Shown here: positions 56,170 through 64,000 of the stretch, in pieces
Position numbering within the stretch: the first letter of the stretch is position 1
Layout of the letters: each line of letters begins with the position of its first letter
The notes under the pieces: generated by a model
Databases searched by the model: none
What the model was told of the DNA's origin: nothing
The model's input: the letters and a program-made list of their open reading frames with translations, nothing else
Source: Bombyx mori
Lineage: Eukaryota; Arthropoda; Insecta; Lepidoptera; Bombycidae
Length of the DNA: 64,000 bases
Direction: 5' to 3'
Assembly: GCF_030269925.1 (NCBI RefSeq)
Contig: NC_085127.1
Coordinates: forward strand, 1,061,501-1,125,500
Program-made: the position numbers and the translations under genes

Positions 56170-56660
56170 TTTCCATTGGTAGAACGAATCTGACAAACCT
56201 GCGTTATGCTGACGACATAACATTTTTCGCGTCCAACGAAGTCGATGAAATGTGCATCTTGCTGGGGAAATTGGGCTTCCTATAAACAGAGCAAAGACCA
56301 AAGTTATAGTGGTTAATCGCAGCCTTTCTCTCACTATGACTAATAAGCCGAACATGGAAGTCTTAGAGGATTTCATAAATGTGAGCACTGTCATAGCTAG
56401 TAATGGATCCTTCGAAAGGACATCAAAAGGCGGATTGGTATGGAAAAGAAGGCTATGTCCCAAATGGACTGTGTATGGGCGAACAGAAACATTTCGAGGA
56501 ATATCAAGATCCCCTCCCATCAAGACGCTCATGACTTCCCTCGTCTTCTTAATTTTTCTTTACAGCGCAGAGTCTTGGACTCTCAAGAAAGCTGACTGCC
56601 TACGCATCGACGCGTTTGTGATGTGGTCCTGGAGGAAAATGCTCTGGACTGGACCGGTAG
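56170..56660 (+). pseudogene. Degenerate RTE-like reverse transcriptase fragment
   Basis: TNLRYADDITFFASNEVDEM holds the YADD catalytic box. A frame break and stop follow at about 56280, then INRAKTKVIVVNRSL, and later SAESWTLKKADCLRIDAF and MWSWRKMLW. Motif order matches the RT C-terminal half of lepidopteran RTE-type elements; frameshifts and a deletion disable it. Confidence 0.75.
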
Positions 56661-56762
56661 GTGAGCTCACGGGCTCAACCTGAGAGAATTGTTAACACTA
56701 GCCTTAGCAAGAGCACTGCTACCCACTGAGAAGATCCGGCGAGAAACTCAGTGGATAATGTA
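56656..56762 (-). mobile_element. Jockey-like LINE 3' tail fragment
   Basis: GGTGAGCTCACGGGCTCAAC and GAAGATCCGGCGAGAAACTC. Confidence 0.7.
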
Positions 56763-56764
56763 CT

Positions 56765-58235
56765 ATCTATTGCTCTTGCAAGTGTAATAACATAACTAGC
56801 GTCTCTGACATAACCTTTCACGTAACTAGAAATCCAGATTGAAGGTAGTCGTGAACATATAATATTTAACTATTTATCTATTCAAATTGTGAATTCATTC
56901 TACACGTATAGACATGATTGATCGTGTTATTGAAGACTAATTACATTTGGGCAGTAATTTGGACTTCAGTCGCCTAAGCTCATTTACTACTTATTTCAAA
57001 CGCTGCCTGAAGAACGTTGTAAAGGCTTTCGAGCCAGACCAGACCTCGAAATAAACAAAAGAAATTGTGAAAATTTCAAATCATTTCTGTTCGCGTGTGA
57101 ACTGCCCCTTTATTGACAGCTCCGACAAATGACAAACGGGCCTGAACAAAGCCGGATGTTAATAACACTCATCATACCAACACTCATATTATCGTTATAC
57201 TAGAATTAAAGTCGATTCTTTTGTGATTGTTTCAAGTGCTCAAACAAGAGGACGCTCGTGTTTTAACAAACGCAAAAATGGATCGTTTACGTGTTTTACC
57301 TAATTGTAAAAACCAAATTTTTACAAAAGCCTTTAGTTCGTCGCGTACGTAATTTTTCTTGAAAACACTACAGCGTTGTAATAATTGAGCGTGGACTGTA
57401 TTTATTGTTTGAGATATTTATTTTATACTTAAATGACAAATTAAGAGAAATATAAAATTGATGCGTTGCTCTTGGCGGTTGAATTTGAAAGAGAATTAAT
57501 GTCATGGCGGAAGTCGCTCGCTGACACCTTGACGTTCAGAAATTCAACACTTACGCGTCCAGAAAAATATACGAAGGTGCACTAGGCTCTAAGTAACGGA
57601 TTGCAGAAAACGTGGCTAGAATCACCAGGTCGGAATCCTCAGTACGTGTCGAAGTGCGCGACCCTCCATGAATCGATTTTCCTTTTGCAGTTTACAAGCT
57701 GTCTTCTTGGGCTGTTGTTAGTAGTCCCCAAATTGACATAACAAAGAGAGCTTTTGAATTAGTTATGTATAGTTATATATGAATTAGTATGTAACCGTCC
57801 TTGTAGTTCTAGTAACAAATGTACAAGGATACTGCATCGGAGAAACGACACTTCAAACAAACATAAAAAAAGCTGTATTTCGAAGCCACCGCGACTTATT
57901 GGGCAAGACGGCTGACAAATTTGTTTGACACTTGATGCGATTATTTTAATTTTGATAAGTAGCGTCGTAGCTATTGGAGGTTTATCCTGTAGGAGGTCAA
58001 GATCTATCTCGAGTCGCAGAGCCACAGTAGAACGAAAGTACCCTTGTTCACAAATGACTGCCGGGAATAAAATCAATGCAATAAAAAACAATTTGGCAAT
58101 ATATTTTTTCCGTAATTTCCGGTGCTATTCTAAGCCCCAACACGTAAATCTAACCGTTCTGCCTTATGAAAGAAAGGAGGGGTTTCTGATTTTAAAGAGA
58201 GGCAGCTGGTAAAATAGATAATAGAGCCCTACCCC
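56765..58235. other. Intergenic DNA with one possible signal-peptide ORF
   Basis: On the minus strand 57759-58091 starts MFFIALILFPAVICEQG, which looks like a secretion signal with a cleavage site after AVIC. The remainder lacks recognisable features. It may be a first exon or chance. Confidence 0.25.
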
Positions 58236-58239
58236 TACA

Positions 58240-58372
58240 ACTGAAAGTGGCTGGCGGTATTCACGTTCTGACGTATATACATCCCATACAACATACCCAA
58301 ATGGGTAGTCACTTGGTCACTATGATGAAGTCACTATCACAAGGTGGACTGTGGCCTTTCTCGGCCATTTAA
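58240..58372 (+). mobile_element. Ancient Bm1 remnant
   Basis: GTGGCTGGCGGTATTCACGT and ACAAGGTGGACTGTGGCC match the Bm1 3' half loosely. Confidence 0.4.
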
Positions 58373-58712
58373 TAAATAATATGCAGTTTGAAAACAAAAA
58401 GAAAATACACCCTTTAAATAGCAAACCGAAACTATTAGTTATTTTCATATTTTAAATTAATCCTTTGGGTATTCGAGTGAGGTTATGAAATTATTACTGT
58501 CATGTCACAAATACTGTCATCAGTCCTTGATGCGGGTACAAATTTTCAAGTTAATTCTACTTCTTGACAGTAAAATTGACTTTCAAAGATTCCGTTAGAT
58601 ATACGAGCGGTCTCAACATTTACTGACATATTAAGCTACAAAAGCATAATAAAAAGCTTGTCGAACAATTGTTTTTTTTTTCTCTTTTTTTCAGTAGCAG
58701 CTTTAATATTTT

Positions 58713-58925
58713 CAATTACGGTTTTTTATTGCTTATATGGGTGGACGAGCTCACAGCCCACCTGGTGTTAAGTGGTTACTGGAACCCATAGACATCTACA
58801 ACGTAAATGCGCCACCCACCTTGAGATATAAGTTCTAAGGTCTCAGTATAGTTACAACGGCTGCCCCACCCTTCAAGCCGAAACGCATTACTGCTTCACG
58901 GCAGAAATAGGCGGGGTGGTGGTAT
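58713..58925 (-). mobile_element. Bm1 SINE, head-truncated
   Basis: TTTTATTGCTTATATGGGTG through GCAGAAATAGGCGGGGTGG. Confidence 0.9.
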
Positions 58926-58929
58926 TTCG

Positions 58930-60165
58930 AAATAGTTTCTTTTTCATTGTTGAATGAAAAATACGTAAAATCAATAATAACATTTTTTTGGTGTCAACGA
59001 TTATGTTGCAATTTCGATCGTTGGGTGAACAAAATAAAAAGTCACAATTATTCCCTTTTGAACATTATACCACATTATCAATGCATGTAATGTGTTCTCT
59101 TTGTGTGCATGGAATAATTGTATTCTATATTTATAGAAATACTCAGTTGTGTGTATTTGGTTATTATGAATTGTTTTAAAGTTTCGCTGCTATCTACATT
59201 ACATACACCATTATTTAACGAGTTTCCGATATTCCGGCGTGCTTGCAAGCCCCACGATCGCGGCAGACTACAGACTGCGGGTAGGACACTAGAAGCAATC
59301 AGATCTGTCTACCCTCTTTTTAATCTATTATCACTGGAACTGGAAAAAAAACTCGGACTATATATATTTGCTACAGGCATTTGTAATAGCAAATGTAACT
59401 CATGAAATGTAAAAATTATCTTAATAACGCAATGAATATTGCATTTTAACAGGCTCAAGGTAAGATTTAGTTCTCTCAGAGACTTTTATGTTACGGATCG
59501 ACACGAGACATCCATATATTTATTTATTTGGGAAACAAATAGTACAATACAAACATATAATATTATAAAAAATATAGCTAAAACAATAACCAAATATGTT
59601 TCCACAATCAAAATCACATATAAGTAAAAAGAGAACCGAGAAGAGAAATTTAGAAATTTAAATTACAAAAAAACAAAAGCAACACAAGACGCACATATTA
59701 TTTTATACATCAACTAACACTATAAAACTATAATACTGATCGGACTATATCACCTTATAAATATTTTAAAATAGCTTTTCTATATGCTACAAGTGTCATG
59801 TATGATGTACGTAGATGTCAAATTCTGAATATCGCGGATACAATACTGTCGATTTCACGCCAGAATGGTTGGGTTTAGGGAGTTATTCGTTCAAATCGTT
59901 TATTGGATTATAAAAATACAAGCTCTGTGACGTGTCACTGACCACACACAAGACCTAATAAGGCGAATGTCGTCACGTATTGTCTAGACGCAATTCCTCA
60001 GCGCTGTAAAGCTGTCAGGCGCGTGTGAATTATGAATCGGACTGTATAAGGTGCTGATATTGGGCGGTGTAGGTCTTAAGGTAAAAAGAAACTCAGCGGG
60101 CTAGTTGTGGACTATGAGACCATTGAGCATTAGTTGGGATCGCCCGTCGGCATTATTAACATGTG
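58930..60165. other. AT-rich intergenic DNA
   Basis: No supported gene or repeat. Confidence 0.4.
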
Positions 60166-60176
60166 TGCCGCCACTT

Positions 60177-61282
60177 TTTTTTTTTGGTCAGGAGGAAACC
60201 GCCGGACTCCCACCCTCCACTGGGGATGAAGGGCGGGGCATGTCGGAGTCGAACCGACTAAAACCTCCTGTCTCTCAACAACCCACGTCCGAGCCTCGCA
60301 TGAGACAGAACTCACTCATGAAAAGGCAAGGGAGGGAGAGTGAATCGCTTAATGCGGAGCACATCTTTCCCATCACCCTCCCCCTCGGGACGCCGGGCCA
60401 GCGATCGTCGGCGCCACGACCACTAGCCCTCTCGGTCGGCAGGCTGTCCGAAGCCCGCCTAAATGGCGCCGGTTTGAATGGGTTATCCTACGAAATACCA
60501 CGCTGGGTCAGAACCAGCGTGGGTCGAGGATAGCCGGCCTTCCATCACCCGGATGCTCTTGCGTAAAACGCGTGCAGAGCAGCTTGCACGTCGTCTTCTT
60601 AGGCCCCCTTCGCCGGGCCCCAGACCGACATATGAGGGGGACCCGAAACACTTAGAGGGTCAGGGCTTGGGCGAAATCCGCCTCCCTGGCTCCCGCTCGA
60701 CGGCGGCGGGCTTGTGCGTCTCTCACGCACCCCGCCGCCTCCTTCTGCGAGATGGTGCACTCGCAGAAGTCGAGCATCGCCTTCCACGACTCGTCGTCGC
60801 CGAGCATCGATGCCACAACACTCAGCAACGACAAGTCGTTTCCTATTTTTGCGACGAGGACACAGCGCCACTCCTCCTATGCGGGGCAGGCGACGAACGT
60901 GTGCTCCACCGTGTCCAAGTCGCAACCACAATGGTGGCAATCTGCTGTCGGCTCGGCTCCAATCCAGTGCAGGAACTCACTGAAGCAACCATGCCCAGTG
61001 AGCACCTGCGTGAGCCGGAAAGTAAGGCGTCTTCTGTCACGATTCACCCAATCCACAAGAATCGGGCGAATCGCCTCGATGGTTCTACGACCAGCCGAAG
61101 GATCGGCCAGCCGCCTGGACCATGACTCTAGCACGGACCGCCGAGATTGGGCCCTTCGCGCTCTGACCACACTGGTGCTGGGACGCGCCACGCCCCGGGC
61201 ACGAAGGTTAGCCCGCCCCTGATAGTCAGCGGCGAGCGCCTTCGCCACCAGGACCCAAGGCGGCGTCCCAGCCAGTACACAC
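60177..61282 (-). mobile_element. 5'-truncated R1-clade LINE with target duplication
   Basis: GCCGCCACTT at 60167-60176 and 61283-61292 is a 10-bp target duplication. The T run at 60177-60186 is the poly-A tail. The insert is GC-rich compared with its AT-rich flanks. It keeps only the ORF2 C-terminus (next entry) and about 475 bp of 3' UTR. Confidence 0.88.
60652..61282 (-). pseudogene. R1-type LINE ORF2 C-terminus with one in-frame stop
   Basis: Contains RRLTFRLTQVLTGHGCF and the terminal zinc knuckle CHHCGCDLDTVEHTFVAC (CX2CX8HX4C), diagnostic of R1-clade ORF2. A TAG at 60877-60879 follows ACPA; the same frame then continues EEWRCVLVAKIGND to the natural stop at 60652. The TAG is plausibly a TGG-to-TAG change. 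The endonuclease and RT domains were lost by 5' truncation. Confidence 0.85.
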
Positions 61283-61558
61283 GCCGCCACTTAGCTTAGT
61301 TTAGCTTCAGACGTGAGGTCGAACTTTCACACTGATTGAGTTCTCGACATGTTTATATCAGATTAACCTATATCCTAATAGGTCAAATAATCTTTGAACG
61401 TAATTTTATACCAGATTCCTGGAGCTTGGAAATTTTAACACTAATATGATGAATATACAATAGCCTTATTGCTTTGGTACGAAATTATAATGAGTATCAA
61501 CGAAATAAAACAAAATACTTTAATTTCGATTTGCTACTTAAGTCGGTTTTTCGTAGTT

Positions 61559-61819
61559 TTACTGGTGGTAGGACCTCTTGTCAGTCCACACGGGTAAGTA
61601 CCACCACCACCCTGCCTATTTCTGCCTTGAAGCAGTAATGCGTTTCGGTTTGAAGGGTGGGACAGCAGTTGTAACTATACTGAGACCTTAGAACTTAATA
61701 TCTCAAGGTGGGTGGCCCATTTACGTTGTAGATGTCTATGGGCTCCAGTAACCACTTAACACTAGGTGGGCTGTGAGCTCGTCCACACAACTAAGCAATA
61801 AAAATAAATAAAAAAAAAC
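61559..61819 (+). mobile_element. Bm1 SINE, 5'-truncated
   Basis: TTACTGGTGGTAGGACCTCT through CAACTAAGCAATAAAAATA. Confidence 0.9.
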
Positions 61820-62262
61820 TTAGTCCCGCCTATTATTATTTCATATTAATATTGCAAGAGCACAAGTGTCAAAATTATTCTTTTAAAGATAATAAGTATG
61901 ACTAATCTTGACACTTAGTACTATAGACCGAGTACCAGGAGTTCATAACTTCATAGGAGGTAAGTAATCTGGTGTTTTGTAATTCTAGTGTGACGGTGTT
62001 CGTGATCGCTAGTTGAACTTAATACTGCATTTCCCTATGCTTTTGTGTGAGGATTAGTTGTAATAGGGAGTAGACAGGATTGTATTTAGGTAAGATAAAT
62101 TAGATACGATTTAAGAAAAAACTAAAAGATAGTCATATTAGTGAAAATTATTAACACATAAATGATTTTCTCAGGGAAGACATTGAAAATAATGATGAAT
62201 GAATGAATTTTTTAATTGTTAGTTGAACTATGGATGAATGAATGGTAAATTATATAATATCA

Positions 62263-62643
62263 CTAGCTGACCCGGCAAACATTGTTTTGCCATATATAAG
62301 ATTTCTAGGGAATATCTAGTGTAGAAAAAAAAAAAATTGTAAATGTGTAAGGATGTGGTAAATGAGTGAAAGAGGTATATAGTGCTGTGAACGATGAGGG
62401 AATATATAATAAAAATAACAAAACCTCATTCAACCACATAATACCTCATTATAACAAAAAAATGTCCAAATAAAAAAAAAATGTTAGGGGTGGACAACCC
62501 TAATCACTTAGGGGTATGAAAAATAGATAGTAGCCGATTCTCAGGCTTACTGAATATGCATAAAAAATTTCATGAGAATCGGTCAAGCGGTTTCGGAGGA
62601 GTATGGGAACGAACATTGTGACACGAGAATTTTATATATTAGA
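62263..62643 (-). mobile_element. Non-autonomous Helitron, complete
   Basis: Plus strand reads A|CTAGCTGACCCGGCAAAC ... GAATTTTATATATTAGA|T, the reversed A|TC...CTAG|T structure with both flanking bases as expected. Confidence 0.8.
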
Positions 62644-62649
62644 TAATAT

Positions 62650-64000
62650 CTTGGACTGCACTAAAATTCGCATGTCAAATAATGACAAAGCATATATGCT
62701 GCTTTTAACATAATAATATGTAATCACTCATTTTCACTATGCTTAGCGAATAAATGATTTTTTTCTTTGTAGTGTGCAGCTCGCCTAACCTTATATTTGT
62801 AACTACACACACTAAATTATGACAGTATTACACGAATTGTCGACTTGAACAGTTCTCTTTTATTTTGCCTACATTACTCCAATACATCTTCTTTCTATTT
62901 TTTCTTTCAAATTTTTAATGTAATAAATTTGAATATTTTTTGTTTTAGTTCTTGACTCAAGTTCCTCCTTTGACTCTACATTGTAACTTTAAAATAATTT
63001 ATTTTTCTACTAAAGTAACTAAAAGTGCTCTAGAAATGTATCAATAGCCAGTCGACTATAGCAGTACTGTTTTTGATGAAAATGAAAAACAATTTATACC
63101 TAAATCCATCTCGTTTAGTCCTATTCTGGACAGGTGTATGCGCATAGGGTTTAATTTATGATTCTGTAAGCTCCTTCCTAGCTTGTTAAAGTTAAAAGCT
63201 CTACTATAAGGGTGAGCGGTGCTATGCTTAGCTTAATAAACGGTAAGCAGTGAAAGCTTACTAATTATCTTGAAGATGCTTTAGCAAATCGCTTTAAAGC
63301 CAATATATCATTTTGTTTTATTCATTTTTTAATATTAGCAGAGTACGTACGTCATTAGAAAATTCGGTATCTGCCCCCGAGATTTTAGTACCGACTTAAT
63401 AATATCCTTTGATATTTTATCCTATCTATTTGTTCTAATACTACGAGTATTTGTCCTAATTCCTAATGTTTTAATAACGGTAACTCGTCCACCCGTTATG
63501 ATGAAGTTGAAAATCGAAGGACCACTAGCAATCCCCCTAGCAGAAAGAAAAGTAAATTGTCTTCGCCTTAATCAGTAACATATTATCATCATATTATACT
63601 ACTCTATTGCTTTTCCTTTCTTTTAATAAATAAAAACAAATATAAAATCGACAAAAGCCACAAATTGAATAAGATGTTAAATAAAGATATTCGAATTTTT
63701 ACAATCGATCAAATAATACGCTTGGAACACGAAAACGAGTTTACGACAATAATAAATCATTAAATCGATATTGCCGTAACAATAAAAATCGTAATCGCAT
63801 CCCTAATAATGGTCGCCTCATGAACAGCGATTATCGAATACTTAAAATCGATTTTATTACGATCGTTTCTCGGTATCTCGATGCACCGTGGACGCGAGTA
63901 ACGATCGGTTTCGAATTTGGAATGCGTTGAAAAATATTCAATGGCTTTCGCGTCGAATGAATGAGTGAGTAGACCGGTTAGAATGCGTTTACGCGGGAAT
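62650..64000. other. AT-rich intergenic DNA to the end of the window
   Basis: No coding region or familiar repeat was recognised. Several ATCGAT-like motifs (AAATCGATT) cluster at 63700-63860. Confidence 0.4.

Noticed and set aside
60105..61222. Plus-strand ORFs of 142-215 codons
   Set aside because: They lie opposite an R1-type LINE whose zinc knuckle is on the minus strand.
1..64000. CRISPR arrays, bacterial operons, viral genomes
   Set aside because: No spaced direct-repeat array, Shine-Dalgarno-led gene strings or viral gene set; introns and SINEs show nuclear insect DNA.

Overview
This window looks like nuclear DNA of a silk moth, Bombyx mori or a very close relative. The main evidence is about thirty copies of the Bm1 SINE, plus lepidopteran-type Helitrons, jockey-, CR1-, R1- and RTE-like LINE pieces and short genes with GT-AG introns. 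No family was checked against a database; names rest on recognition from sequence.

Layout. 1-10.4 kb is almost all repeats (a LINE tail, an inverted-repeat element, a tRNA-headed SINE with target-site duplication, Helitrons, Bm1). 10.6-15.8 kb holds a complete minus-strand jockey-like LINE with two open ORFs and an 11-bp target-site duplication, inserted at the A-rich end of an opposed, rearranged copy of the same family. 16-25.9 kb is repeats and AT-rich DNA with one unidentified minus-strand ORF (22.4 kb). 26.0-26.9 kb is a minus-strand short-chain dehydrogenase of the retinol-dehydrogenase type whose catalytic Tyr is Leu. 28.96-35.7 kb carries a tandem plus-strand pair of four-exon genes for small secreted DUF1091/CheB-like proteins; the second seems to have a frameshift in its last exon. 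36.2-44.3 kb is a minus-strand GMC oxidoreductase gene (glucose dehydrogenase / ecdysone oxidase superfamily), reconstructed here from ten exons with one unresolved junction. 46.4 kb has a lone 5S rRNA gene. 47.8-49.5 kb is the three-exon ribosome-biogenesis gene RLP24 (RSL24D1), convergent with an unidentified plus-strand ORF. 50-64 kb has a 5'-truncated CR1-like LINE (51.2-52.3 kb), a degenerate RTE-like RT (56.2 kb), a truncated R1-clade LINE with a 10-bp duplication (60.2-61.3 kb), and more Helitron and Bm1 copies.

The host genes do not form an obvious pathway. The dehydrogenase, the DUF1091 pair and the GMC enzyme belong to insect families that often expand in tandem (small-molecule redox, secreted ligand binding); RLP24 and 5S rRNA are housekeeping. 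Introns of every multi-exon gene are loaded with SINE, LINE and Helitron insertions, several of them nested.
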